From the NCBI GenBank assembly GCA_017470145.1, contig JAFUFB010000024.1:1-61707 (forward strand): DNA of 61,707 nt, given 5' to 3'. This stretch comes from Clostridia bacterium (GTDB lineage Bacteria; Bacillota; Clostridia; Christensenellales; Aristaeellaceae). Shown here one piece after another: positions 47,371 to 55,355 of the stretch (its first letter is position 1; each line of letters opens with the position of its first letter). A program made the translations under genes and the position numbers. Below the pieces are notes generated by a model, which was given only the letters and a program-made list of their open reading frames with translations, made no database searches and was not told the origin of the DNA.

Positions 47371-47400
47371 ATTATACTACAGCCTAGGGCCTCCCTGCAA
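47371..47400 (-). promoter_or_regulatory. Promoter of the SipA-like/sortase/SBP/SARP operon
   Basis: On the minus strand TTGCAG (47395-47400), 18-base spacer, perfect TATAAT (47371-47376), about 100 bases upstream of the first ATG. The spacers between the four genes are 55, 89 and 101 bases. Confidence 0.6.
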
Positions 47401-47497
47401 CCTGGCTGCATCCCTTTGTCTATATAATTGTATCATAGACCAGTTACATCATCGGTTACTTTGTCTTGTTTTTCCATTCTGCCATCGAATACTTTAT

Positions 47498-47540
47498 AAC
47501 CAGCCGCGGATAAGCATATTTTTCATTCGTGGCTGGTTTT
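47498..47540. repeat. Hairpin family member 1
   Basis: AACCAGCC (47498-47505) pairs with GGCTGGTT (47531-47538); the interior carries GCGGATAAG and TTCATTCGT. A T-rich tail on the plus side lets it act as a terminator. Same design at 51243-51283 and 52854-52900. The rest of 47401-47560 shows nothing else. Confidence 0.7.
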
Positions 47541-47570
47541 GTCTTCTTTTCAACCTACAATGAAGCCCCA

Positions 47571-48252
47571 AATGCGTCTAATTCCCCCCGCCCCGAGAAC
47601 ACAAAAATAAACCTGCAGGCCTTGTTCCGCAACCGTTCCCGAAAAATCGAGGACACAAAAGGACACAGAAGGGCACAACCAAAATGATATGATTGACTGG
47701 CTCGTCGGGGAATGGGATGCTTAATCCGCCTGATAAATTTCCGGATAGGTTTCCAGGAAGATCTTTTCATACCTTCCTTTTTGCTCCACCGGGATATCCA
47801 TGTAATCCATGGCGTCCGCCAGTGACAATCTCTGCTTATTGATAGCCCGCTTGATTCCTTCAATGATGTCCCGTTCGGTCGCAATTTCTTCTCCTTGAGT
47901 AATGCCTTGTTCAATGCCCTGGGTAATGCCTTGTTCAATACCCTGCGCAATTCCCTGGTTCAGGATCTCCTTCGCTTCGTAGTTTAAAATATGTCCTCCC
48001 ATAATCGAGTACACCCCTTCCTTTACGCTCTGCTTCTGTTGAGCCAAATGCATTGTCACTTTTCGTATCATCTGCAGAATCGTTTCCGCCTGATACATCA
48101 GAAGGATGATAGCTCGCTTAGGTCATTGAACATCGTTTTAAATACGTCATCATATGGCGTGCTGCTCATAGTCTCCGTTTGAATATCCGGCATAGGTTCA
48201 TCACCTTCTTTCCGACAGGAGTATATCATAATTCGTTATTCGCTTCAATGCA
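47571..48252. mobile_element. Internally deleted copy of the 56948-60229 element
   Basis: The first 120 bases match the leader at 56948-57090, including three of its 10-base iterons (47651-47680). Then, at a GAT shared by both ends, the sequence jumps to a segment (47691-47717) that matches the 3' end of the primase-helicase gene (59583-59609) at about 25 of 27 bases. It continues with an Rpn-type remnant matching 59718-60169 and the same right end. So about 2.5 kb holding two genes is missing. The result has no coding capacity of its own. Confidence 0.75.
47721..48193 (-). pseudogene. Rpn-type nuclease/transposase remnant, copy A
   Basis: The N-terminal piece (ATG 48193, IQTETMSSTPYDDVFKTMFNDLSEL) runs into a stop, then resumes at MYQAETILQMIRKV through SIMGGHILNYEAKEILNQGIAQGIEQG to the end at 47721. 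The catalytic PD-(D/E)XK core expected between the two is missing. This matches the ends of the Rpn/putative-transposase family (C-terminal QGI.QG repeats). Copy C has the same junction. Confidence 0.75.
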
Positions 48253-49024
48253 AACCCCCGATACGATTGTAATTTGTTTTCCAGAGTGTGGCATTTTGAT
48301 ACCCTCTCCTATTTTTCACATGGACCATGGTTTTGTAGAGCGCTGGCGGTAATATCGCTTCATAGAACGACCTGTAGATCTCCGCAATGTCTATTGTCTG
48401 ATCTCCCACAGGCATCCGCAGGATTCTATAATCTGTCCAGAAAACATTCGCCTTCACGCCTGTGTCCACCATACCGTTATTTCTGTAGAAACGAAATCGG
48501 CGCTCTCGCTTTTCTCTATCGGCATTGCTTTGGGCTTCATCCGGATCCTCGACTTCAAGAACTGCTACTTCAGCATCAGGCAGCACCGTCTCGCACAATG
48601 CCGGTAGGAATTTCCCGTCGATCCCAGTACCACGTCGAGTCTCATCCACAGCGAAATAATCCAGAAGAAAGAGATTATCTATGGTCACAAAGAAAGCGTA
48701 GGCCAGGATGTGAGACTCCTCTATGAAGCCATAGCAGCGATAGTTTCCCTTCTGGATCGCAGATTCAATAATCGCCAGAGACTTCCTTTCATTCTTTGGA
48801 AAGTCATTGACCATCCTGTGATTGTATATCTCGTGCACCTGATCCATCGTCAGTGCTTCTACTGTCAAGGCGTCCACGCTCCCTTCTGAGCTCAGATTGT
48901 ACCACATATAAGGGTGTTCAGGATAGTTCATGACCACGATAATTCGCGACGCGCTCACGGCTTCGTTTATTCGTGACGCGTTCATGGCTGCGACTATTCG
49001 CGACGTGTCGCCCAGGAGAATCAT
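48245..49024 (-). CDS. GNAT-like acetyltransferase
   Basis: Up to 259 residues; ATG 48931 (MNYPEHPYMWYNLSSEG) is a more natural start because the 31 residues before it are encoded by 27-base tandem repeats. The central part (MVNDFPKNERKSLAIIESAIQKGNYRCYGFIEE...LLDYFAVDETRRGTGIDGKFLPAL) resembles the GNAT acetyl-CoA-binding core, with RRGTGIDG in the Q/RxxGxG/A position, and RRFRFYRNNGM the late helix. Substrate unknown. Next to a divergent toxin-antitoxin-like pair. Confidence 0.7.
   Translation of the reverse strand: MILLGDTSRIVAAMNASRINEAVSASRIIVVMNYPEHPYMWYNLSSEGSVDALTVEALTMDQVHEIYNHRMVNDFPKNERKSLAIIESAIQKGNYRCYGFIEESHILAYAFFVTIDNLFLLDYFAVDETRRGTGIDGKFLPALCETVLPDAEVAVLEVEDPDEAQSNADREKRERRFRFYRNNGMVDTGVKANVFWTDYRILRMPVGDQTIDIAEIYRSFYEAILPPALYKTMVHVKNRRGYQNATLWKTNYNRIGGLH
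48936..49017. repeat. Three tandem 27-base repeats at the 5' end of the GNAT-like gene
   Basis: Units with the core ATTCGCGACGCG (variants ATTCGTGACGCG and ATTCGCGACGTG) repeat at 27 bases, in phase with the reading frame (9 residues each, AMNASRINE-like). They could change protein length by slippage, or lie wholly in the leader if translation starts at 48931. Confidence 0.7.
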
Positions 49025-49055
49025 GAATGAGTCTGCTGATTATCCCTATCACCCA

Positions 49056-49080
49056 CCCCGGCATTTATGTCGGGGTTTTT
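49056..49080 (+). terminator. Orphan terminator-like hairpin
   Basis: CCCCG (49056-49060) pairs with CGGGG (49071-49075), followed by TTTTT. No plus-strand gene precedes it, so it may be left from a lost gene or insulate the HipA-like pair. Confidence 0.6.
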
Positions 49081-49100
49081 CGTCTGGAAGGAATTATATC

Positions 49101-49129
49101 TTGACGGATGGTCGGTCAACCGATATAAT
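49101..49129 (+). promoter_or_regulatory. Promoter of the XRE/HipA-like operon
   Basis: TTGACG (49101-49106), 17-base spacer, perfect TATAAT (49124-49129). TTGAC and GTCAA (49115-49119) form an inverted repeat across the -35, a likely autoregulatory site. Confidence 0.8.
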
Positions 49130-49154
49130 AGAAGGGAAGAAAGAAGGGATGAAC

Positions 49155-49616
49155 ATGACGATGCAATCTATGCTGCGCGAGAAGAACATGTCCATGTATC
49201 GTCTGTCGCAGATCAGCGGTGTGCCCAAGACAACCGTGATTGATATTTGCTCCGGCAAAAGCGATATCGAAGGCTGCACCGCAAAGACAGTCATGCAGCT
49301 TTCCCGGGCGCTGGGCTGCACCATGGAAGAATTGATGCAGATCGACAATGCCCGTTATGACCGCACAACCGGGCTACCCAAGGATGAACGCTATCTGGAA
49401 AAGGGGCTTCCTGCCTATCTTCAAAAGTCTATCGCGGCGATGCAAGCATCCTGGGCGATCTTAGATGGCGGCGGGAATGATTTGCATTGGGATATTTATT
49501 GGAGCGAATTGAACGCTGATATTAACAGCGCGGAAACGGAGCAGGAGATTTCCAGCGACCAAGCCTGGTATCTTCGCAGGAAATATCTGCGTATGGAAAA
49601 GGATGATAACGTATGA
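49155..49616 (+). CDS. XRE-family antitoxin-like regulator
   Basis: 154 residues from ATG 49155, 6 bases after GAAGGG; ATGs at 49149 and 49161 are also possible. N-terminal helix-turn-helix (MYRLSQISGVPKTTVIDICSGKSD...TAKTVMQLSRALGCTMEELMQ, about 14-62). The C-terminal half (LPKDERYLEKGLPAYLQKSIAAMQ...) would contact the partner. Its stop overlaps the kinase start by 4 bases, the arrangement of HipB/HipA pairs. Confidence 0.85.
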   Translation: MTMQSMLREKNMSMYRLSQISGVPKTTVIDICSGKSDIEGCTAKTVMQLSRALGCTMEELMQIDNARYDRTTGLPKDERYLEKGLPAYLQKSIAAMQASWAILDGGGNDLHWDIYWSELNADINSAETEQEISSDQAWYLRRKYLRMEKDDNV

Positions 49617-50512
49617 TTGATTTCAGTACGCTACCTCGGAGGAACAAAACCTATGCCGGGGCGAATGGCAGCAAGATCGCAGTGATGTATGGGAATGAAC
49701 TGTATATGCTCAAATTTCCTGGTGTAGCCCGGAAAAACAAGGATATGAGTTATGCTAACGGCTGTATCTGCGAGTATCTTGGCTGCCATATTTTTGAGAT
49801 TGTGGGCATCCCGGTACAGAAAACACTGCTTGGCACATTTACCCGGAACGGGAAAGAGAAGATTGTTGTGGCCTGCAAAGATTTCACCACGTCCGATACC
49901 GTGATCCAGGACTTCGCTTCCCTGAAAAATACGATCATTGATTCTGAACATAATGGATATGGCACCGAATTGTCAGATATTCTGATGGCGATTGACGAGC
50001 AGCAGGCGATTGATCCTGTCGCCTTAAAGCAGCGATTTTGGGATATGTTCATTGTGGATGCGCTGATAGGCAACTGGGATCGGCATAACGGGAACTGGGG
50101 CTTCCTGTATAACAGCAGAACGGATGAAATGACGTTGGCCCCTGTCTTTGATTGCGGCAGCAGCCTTTTCCCGCAGGCGGATGACGATATCATGCAGGCT
50201 GTCCTCGACGATCCTACGGAACGAGACGTTCGCATTTTTAAGATTCCTCTTTCCGGCATTCGACAGAATGGACAGAAGATCAACTATTATGATTTCCTTT
50301 ATGCTGGGAAGAACCAGGACTGCAACGCGGCGCTGAAAAGAATCCTGCCCCGAATTGATATGAAGAAAATCGACCAGCTGATTGATGAAACCCCGTTTAT
50401 TTCCGATCTGCAAAAGCGATTCTATAAGACGATGCTCGCGGAACGGAAAGAGAAGATTTTGGATCGGTCTTTGCAAAGAATCAGGAAAAAGGAAAGAAAC
50501 CTTGCAAGATAA
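49613..50512 (+). CDS. HipA-like kinase toxin, compact CtkA-type
   Basis: 299 residues. HipA-C fold: an ATP-lysine region (YMLKFPG), the catalytic loop in DALIGNWDRHNGNWGFLYN (about 143-161), and a metal-binding DFG-like segment LAPVFDCGSSLFP (about 170-182). It lacks the N-terminal subdomain of E. coli HipA, so it resembles short HipT/CtkA forms. By family it would phosphorylate a translation-related target. Role as a toxin is inferred from the pairing with the XRE gene. Confidence 0.85.
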   Translation: MIDFSTLPRRNKTYAGANGSKIAVMYGNELYMLKFPGVARKNKDMSYANGCICEYLGCHIFEIVGIPVQKTLLGTFTRNGKEKIVVACKDFTTSDTVIQDFASLKNTIIDSEHNGYGTELSDILMAIDEQQAIDPVALKQRFWDMFIVDALIGNWDRHNGNWGFLYNSRTDEMTLAPVFDCGSSLFPQADDDIMQAVLDDPTERDVRIFKIPLSGIRQNGQKINYYDFLYAGKNQDCNAALKRILPRIDMKKIDQLIDETPFISDLQKRFYKTMLAERKEKILDRSLQRIRKKERNLAR

Positions 50513-50532
50513 TCAGATTGGAGACATGACTG

Positions 50533-50769
50533 ATGCCATACGATCCTTACAAAGCAGATGAACGTCGGGACAGCCGGTATATGAACGATGATAAATACCG
50601 CCGGATGCGAGAAGCGGAAGACGACGAATACGAGTATCATGGCGATGCTGCCGATGACGAGGAAGAAAAAGAGACTGTCATCGACGTAGGCGACGGCTAT
50701 CGAAAAATGGAGAACCGGGATTCCAAGGATCTATCAAGAAGCGAAGGAATACGGGCTGCGGGAGCCTGA
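50533..50769 (+). CDS. Small acidic protein downstream of the HipA-like gene
   Basis: 78 residues, with GGAG 9 bases upstream of the ATG. Strongly charged (MPYDPYKADERRDSRYMNDDKYRRMREAEDDEYEYHGDAADDEEE). The last third lies over a remnant in another frame, so the original end has probably been replaced. No family recognised. Possible third member of the operon. Confidence 0.45.
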   Translation: MPYDPYKADERRDSRYMNDDKYRRMREAEDDEYEYHGDAADDEEEKETVIDVGDGYRKMENRDSKDLSRSEGIRAAGA

Positions 50770-51088
50770 ACTGAAGGATTTTGGGACATCCTTCCGGATC
50801 AGCATTTATCGCAAAGAAGCTGAGACGGACGCTTATGGTGTGGTGAGGCTTGCCACCGATGCGACCGAAAGTGCGACCGATGAAGCTGGAACTGCGACCG
50901 ATGCACCCAAAAGCGCGACCGATAAAGCTGAAAATGCGACCGATGAAGCTGAAGCTGAGACCGATGCGACCGAAAGTGCGACCAATGCAAATCAAATTGC
51001 AACCGAAACAGACAATATAACGCTCAACAAAAATGAAATAACACTTTCCGTATCATCTGCAGAATCGTTTCCGCGTGATACATCGTAG
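50696..51088 (+). pseudogene. C-terminal remnant of an AlbA_2/Schlafen-type ATP-binding protein
   Basis: An open frame without a start contains GIPRIYQEAKEYGLREPE and FGTSFRISIYRK, the typical end of putative ATP-binding regulators with an AlbA_2 domain. It continues into a degenerate ATD.AE.ATD repeat (50855-50998) and finishes inside Rpn remnant B. A stop lies just upstream in the same frame. Only the C-terminal part survives. Confidence 0.65.
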
Positions 51089-51207
51089 TCTTCTCCAAAC
51101 ATCTCGTTGATCAGAGGAATGATCAGCTCGCTCAGGTCATTGCACGTCGTCTTAATTACGTCATCATATGGCGTACTGCCCATAGTCTCCGTTTGAATAT
51201 CCAGCAT
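51041..51207 (-). pseudogene. Rpn-type remnant, copy B (truncated)
   Basis: ATG 51207 starts IQTETMGSTPYDDVIKTTCNDLSELIIPLINEMFGEDY. It then passes out of frame into the MYHAETILQMIRKV segment and breaks off at 51041. It keeps about 14 residues more than copies A and C before the internal deletion, like copy D. Confidence 0.65.
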
Positions 51208-51242
51208 AGATACATCTCTTTCTTGCAGACCGAAGGAAATAA

Positions 51243-51283
51243 AATCAGCCGTGGATGAGTTTATTTCTATTTCGTGGCTGATT
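51243..51283. repeat. Hairpin family member 2
   Basis: AATCAGCC (51243-51250) pairs with GGCTGATT (51276-51283); interior GTGGATGAG and TTTATTTC as in the other members. It lies just past the 3' end of the DUF234-type ATPase gene. Confidence 0.7.
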
Positions 51284-51300
51284 ATAATTCATTGGATTCG

Positions 51301-52734
51301 TCATTCCGCAAACAAATCATCCAATGTAATCACATGAGTATAGATACTCCAGTATTCATTGCGCACAAGGCCATAGGTTGTTATCAGCGTCTGATGAATA
51401 TATGATTTCCGCGGGATGTATTTCCGCAGCAGGTTTTCCCGGTGCATCAGCTTCATATAATACGCTTTGTCAACGGTGAATTCTTCGCTGTAAAACTTGA
51501 TTTCACAGGCATTGATGACATGATCATCCCGATCAATCAACAGATCGATCTGAGCCCCCTCCGGATCATCCTCCCGCTTGGACCAGGCGGACTCAGCGGA
51601 ATGAACGCCACTGATGCCCAGGGCGCGCTTAATTTGGGGGATGTGATTAAAGCAGACGTTTTCAAAGGCAAAGCCTCGCCAACTGACAACGGGCGGTGTG
51701 TTTTGATTGTCCGCCCAGAAATTCTCCTCCAGCCCCGTATGCTGGCGAACATAATGGAGATAGAACAGGCAGAAGGGGTCTGTCAGCTTGTAATGCTCCT
51801 CCCGCTTGCTGTATCCGAAGGGGACATATCTGATGATAAAATCACTGGCAATCAACGCACTCAGTTCCTGCGTCAGAATGCCGCCGGATTCAATTCCCAG
51901 CTTTTCGCATATTTCCTTCCGCGTATAGCCTGCGTTGCGGGTATAGAGCAATTCTACAATCGACTTCATCGCCGGCGCGTTGTGAAAAACAGACGCGAAA
52001 AGGCGATCGTACTCATCGCTCAAAACGGCGTGACGGGAGAAAAACAGTTCATCGATGTTTTGCGCCAGGCTCAGTTCTTTCTTCAGATAACCCAGATAAT
52101 AAGGAATTCCTCCCAGGAGCATATAGCTCTGGACGATATCGTATCGGGAATAACGAACCTGCCTGCTTTCCAAAAATGCTTCGCATTCGCAGAGGGAAAA
52201 GGGTTCCAGTTTGATTTGATAGGTTACTCGGCCGTACAGGCCTCCGTGATTATTGATCAGGCGATCCAGAATCCAGGAACTGGCACTCCCGCACACGATG
52301 AGCATCACATTATGGCGATGGCATGCCCATCCGTTCCAGAAAGCCTCCAATCCCGTCAAAAATCCGGACTTAGGAGTATCCATCCAGGGCAACTCATCCA
52401 GGAAGATCACTTGCCTTTCCTCCGTGGCCACCGACTGCAGCCACATTTCCAGATAGAAGAAGGCTTCCAGCCAATCTTTAGGCCGACGCTCCGGGGTGGC
52501 CCCACAGCGAATCAGGGATTGGTAGAAATGGTCCAGTTGCGCGGCCATGAAGCTCTTCCCCTGCCATTCCGCAGGGGAGAGCCCGGCATGGCGAAAGGTG
52601 ATCTTGTCTTTGAAGGTTTCGTCAACCAAGTATGTTTTCCCCACCCGGCGACGCCCATATATGGCGATGAATTCTGCGTCATTTCCTGCATATCTCTCCA
52701 GCAGAATCTCCTTTTCCCGCTGTCTGCCGATCAT
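51301..52734 (-). CDS. AAA ATPase with C-terminal DUF234/nuclease-like domain
   Basis: 477 residues, with GGAGG 5 bases before the ATG. Archaeal-type ATPase: Walker A YGRRRVGKTYL (about residue 26), Walker B QVIFLDELPWMD, sensor GSASSWI. A winged-helix segment follows (YTRKEICEKLGIESGGILTQELSAL). The C-terminal domain has a PD-(D/E)XK-like end (AQIDLLIDRDDHVINACEIKFY). Function in this class is not known; mobile-element or defence association has been proposed. Related hairpins lie on both sides. Confidence 0.9.
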   Translation of the reverse strand: MIGRQREKEILLERYAGNDAEFIAIYGRRRVGKTYLVDETFKDKITFRHAGLSPAEWQGKSFMAAQLDHFYQSLIRCGATPERRPKDWLEAFFYLEMWLQSVATEERQVIFLDELPWMDTPKSGFLTGLEAFWNGWACHRHNVMLIVCGSASSWILDRLINNHGGLYGRVTYQIKLEPFSLCECEAFLESRQVRYSRYDIVQSYMLLGGIPYYLGYLKKELSLAQNIDELFFSRHAVLSDEYDRLFASVFHNAPAMKSIVELLYTRNAGYTRKEICEKLGIESGGILTQELSALIASDFIIRYVPFGYSKREEHYKLTDPFCLFYLHYVRQHTGLEENFWADNQNTPPVVSWRGFAFENVCFNHIPQIKRALGISGVHSAESAWSKREDDPEGAQIDLLIDRDDHVINACEIKFYSEEFTVDKAYYMKLMHRENLLRKYIPRKSYIHQTLITTYGLVRNEYWSIYTHVITLDDLFAE

Positions 52735-52853
52735 GTCAACCTCCGATTATATTCAGCCGCGAAATAGATTTTTTCACATCCGCGGATGAATTTATGACAG
52801 GATGATATCAGAAGGCTTACCCTTTGTCAAATATGGCAGAGATGGGAGAACCG

Positions 52854-52900
52854 AAAAAAATAGCCGCGAATGAGAAATAAACTCATCCGCGGCTATTTTT
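52854..52900. repeat. Hairpin family member 4 (bidirectional terminator)
   Basis: TAGCCGCGAATGAG (52861-52874) pairs with CTCATCCGCGGCTA (52882-52895), A-run before and T-run after. The reverse complement shares most bases with members 1 and 2. A more degenerate member 3 lies at 52752-52793 (TTCAGCCGCG ... CCGCGGATGAA). Confidence 0.75.
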
Positions 52901-52958
52901 ATTGTCATATTCTGATCCATCCGGCACGTCCGCTTCTGCGGCCTTCCGGCAGATAAGC

Positions 52959-53407
52959 TTAATCCGCCTGATAAATCTCCGGATAAGTTTCCAGGAAGAT
53001 TTTTTCATACCTTCCTTTTTGCTCCACCGGGATATCCATGTAATCCATGGCGTCCGCCAGTGACAGTCTCTGCTTATTGATAGCCCGCTTGATTCCATCA
53101 ATGATGTCCCGTTCGGTAGCAATTTCTTCTCCTTGGGTAATGCCCTGGGTAATGCCCTGTGCAATTCCCTGGTTCAGGATCTCCTTCGCTTCGTAATTTA
53201 AAACATGCCCTCCCATAATCGAGTACACCCCTTCCTTTACGCTCTGCTTCTGTTGAGCCAAATGCATCGTCACTTTCCGTATCATCTGCAGAATCGTTTC
53301 TGCCTGATACATCAGAAGGATGATAGCTCGCTTAGGTCATTGAACATCGTCTTAAATACGTCATCATATGGCGTACTGCTCATAGTCTCCGTTTGAATAT
53401 CCGGCAT
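52959..53407 (-). pseudogene. Rpn-type remnant, copy C
   Basis: Nearly identical to copy A from ATG 53407 (IQTETMSSTPYDDVFK) to the stop at 52959, with the same internal junction and the same 55-base flank upstream (53408-53466). One QGIEQG unit fewer. Its downstream flank (52925-52958) keeps a segment matching 59673-59705 of the element, which copy A lost. Confidence 0.75.
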
Positions 53408-53461
53408 AGGTTCATCACCTTCTTTCCGACAGGAGTATATCATAATTCGTTATTCGCTTCA

Positions 53462-53845
53462 ATGCAAAAACGCGATATCAAAGAGCTCCAAACGGAAGGA
53501 ACTGGGGTTAGCTTTGATACATTGCAAGTAATCGGTGAAGTGACGGACAAGGAGATCGCGACACTTTGCAACCGTATATACCTGCATGCATTGGATCGCT
53601 GTCAGACAGAAGAACAGAGGTCAGAGCAAAAGAAAGTAACGGAAAGCCAATTGGTTTCATGGAAAACAGTATATGCATATTATCGAAGGGTGATCCGCCA
53701 GAAAAGTAACACTTCCCTGGCTGGTTGCCCTATATGCTTTGAACAGCCCATAACGGGATGTTTCGAATCCAGCCCTGATCAACAGCTCCAGCCATGGATG
53801 TGCGCACAACATAGTCCGGGTGAAATTTCTCATAATAAAACTTAG
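53462..53845 (+). CDS. Hypothetical protein, doubtful
   Basis: 128 codons from ATG 53462 (MQKRDIKELQTEGTGVSFDTLQ...TDKEIATLCNRIYLHALDRCQTEEQ). The first 80 residues have protein-like composition. There is no clear ribosome site, the start lies in the element right end, and the last 116 bases overlap the 3' end of the opposite ATPase gene. Probably a gene fragment; no family recognised. Confidence 0.3.
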   Translation: MQKRDIKELQTEGTGVSFDTLQVIGEVTDKEIATLCNRIYLHALDRCQTEEQRSEQKKVTESQLVSWKTVYAYYRRVIRQKSNTSLAGCPICFEQPITGCFESSPDQQLQPWMCAQHSPGEISHNKT

Positions 53846-55019
53846 CGCTCTTCGAGCGAAGATTCTCCTCTGCTTTGACTTCTATCGGGAGAATATCCTT
53901 TCCCCTTTGAATCAGGAAATCCGTTTCATAAGTTGATTTTTCTCCAGAATAATAATAAGGGGTATAGGAAGTTGAAGAAATCAGCTGCTGCAGGACATAT
54001 TGCTCTGCAAACGCGCCTTTGAACTCTACAAAGATATCATTTCCCAGCAACACGCTGCTAATATCCAATTCGCTTAACGCTCCGAGAAGCCCAATATCGA
54101 TCATGAAAACCTTAAAGGCCGACAAATCCACATAGCTTTTCAATGGCATCGCCGGCTTTTCCACTTTATAGACCAGATGAATCAGGCCAGCATCCCTCAG
54201 CCATTGCAGCGTCAGCTCAAAATCCTTCATTCTTGCCCCGGTTTTCACCTGACCAAAGAAAAATTTCTTGTTCTCCTTGGACAATTGCGCAGGGATCGCG
54301 TTCCATGTCATTCGGATTCGCGGCAGCAGGCCAGGGCTGGCATGTTTTCCAAAATCTCCTTCATATTGATTCAGAATGCTCAATTGCATTTCACGGACCT
54401 TCTGATAATCCTGCTGCCCGCAGAATCGATCCACAACCTCCGGCATTCCTCCCACTACCATATATTCCCGCAGGAGTTCAGTATATCTTTCTTTAAAACT
54501 GGTTACCTCCGGGAGGTTCCAATCCCTGATAAACTCACCAAGCCTCGTCTCCCCTCTCGCGTTCAGATATTCCTCAAAACTCAGGGGATGAAGCCAAAGC
54601 TCATCTACTTTCCCTACAGGGAACGAACAGCCTTCGTGAATCGCAACCCCCAGCAAAGAACCCGCTGAAATCACATAATATTCAGGCGCATCTTCCTGAA
54701 AGTATTTCAGCGATTCAACCACCTTTGGCGCATATTGAACCTCATCAAAAACAAGCAGCGTTTCATCAGGGATGATTTCCACATGCAGCTCAATCTCAAG
54801 CGCCTGAATAATCCTTGAAATAGAATAATCCTGATCAAAGATAGAAGCAATTCTCCTGTTGTTATAAAAAGAGACGTAGACCATCCTTTGAAAGCAGGAC
54901 TCCCCGAATCGCTTCATCAGCCATGTTTTTCCTACCTGTCTGGCACCCCACAGAATCAGAGGTTTTCGATATGGATCATCCTTCCAGTGAATTAAATCCT
55001 GCATCAGCAGTCGTTCCAT
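53730..55019 (-). CDS. AAA_14/DUF4143 ATPase
   Basis: 429 residues from ATG 55019 (MERLLMQDLIHWKDDPYRKP); a TTG at 55046 overlaps the ribosome site GGGGGAGG. Walker A WGARQVGKTWLM, Walker B TLLVFDEVQYAP, sensor SAGSLLGVAI. The DUF4143 C-terminal part ends in a nuclease-like motif (YETDFLIQRGKDILPIEVKAEENLRSKS). Common on genomic islands; function unknown. Confidence 0.92.
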   Translation of the reverse strand: MERLLMQDLIHWKDDPYRKPLILWGARQVGKTWLMKRFGESCFQRMVYVSFYNNRRIASIFDQDYSISRIIQALEIELHVEIIPDETLLVFDEVQYAPKVVESLKYFQEDAPEYYVISAGSLLGVAIHEGCSFPVGKVDELWLHPLSFEEYLNARGETRLGEFIRDWNLPEVTSFKERYTELLREYMVVGGMPEVVDRFCGQQDYQKVREMQLSILNQYEGDFGKHASPGLLPRIRMTWNAIPAQLSKENKKFFFGQVKTGARMKDFELTLQWLRDAGLIHLVYKVEKPAMPLKSYVDLSAFKVFMIDIGLLGALSELDISSVLLGNDIFVEFKGAFAEQYVLQQLISSTSYTPYYYSGEKSTYETDFLIQRGKDILPIEVKAEENLRSKSAKFYYEKFHPDYVVRTSMAGAVDQGWIRNIPLWAVQSI

Positions 55020-55133
55020 CCTCGCAGCACCTCCCCCTTTGATCAAACAGATTATATCAGGAAATTGCCACTATTTCAATATTAATCGACGAAATAATGT
55101 TATATTATCACATTTTTTCTCCGGAAAAAATGT

Positions 55134-55344
55134 TTATCCGGCACGTTTTTTTCTGATATACGAATGCATATGGAGTATCATTTCCGAGAACTCTTCCGCA
55201 TAGGACCAAATAGCATCATCATGGGTCATAAAATGCCCATAGATTCCATTCGTAATATCATTCGCAAAGGAATGTCCCATCATCCGTTTCTGATCCGCTT
55301 CCCGCACCCCATAGCTTTCGCATAACCGACTAAAAGTATTCTCT
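55134..55344 (-). pseudogene. C-terminal remnant of a tyrosine integrase
   Basis: In frame to a TAA at 55134: FSRLCESYGVREADQKRMMGHSF.NDITNGIYGH, almost the same as the end of the full integrase at 60281, including its catalytic tyrosine. Then a different 30-residue tail (FMTHDDAIWSYAEEFSEMI...). The N-terminal part is gone. This fills most of the 336-base gap between the two ATPase genes. Confidence 0.8.
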
Positions 55345-55355
55345 TTGGGGATATT

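Noticed and set aside
47555-47950. 131-codon minus frame across the left repeat
   Set aside because: Runs across the deletion junction and another frame of Rpn remnant A; no family similarity of its own.
50855-50998. Short repeats of ACCGATGCGACCGAA type, considered as CRISPR or origin iterons
   Set aside because: Irregular units without spacers, in frame with an AlbA_2-type C-terminal tail where ATD-like repeats are common.
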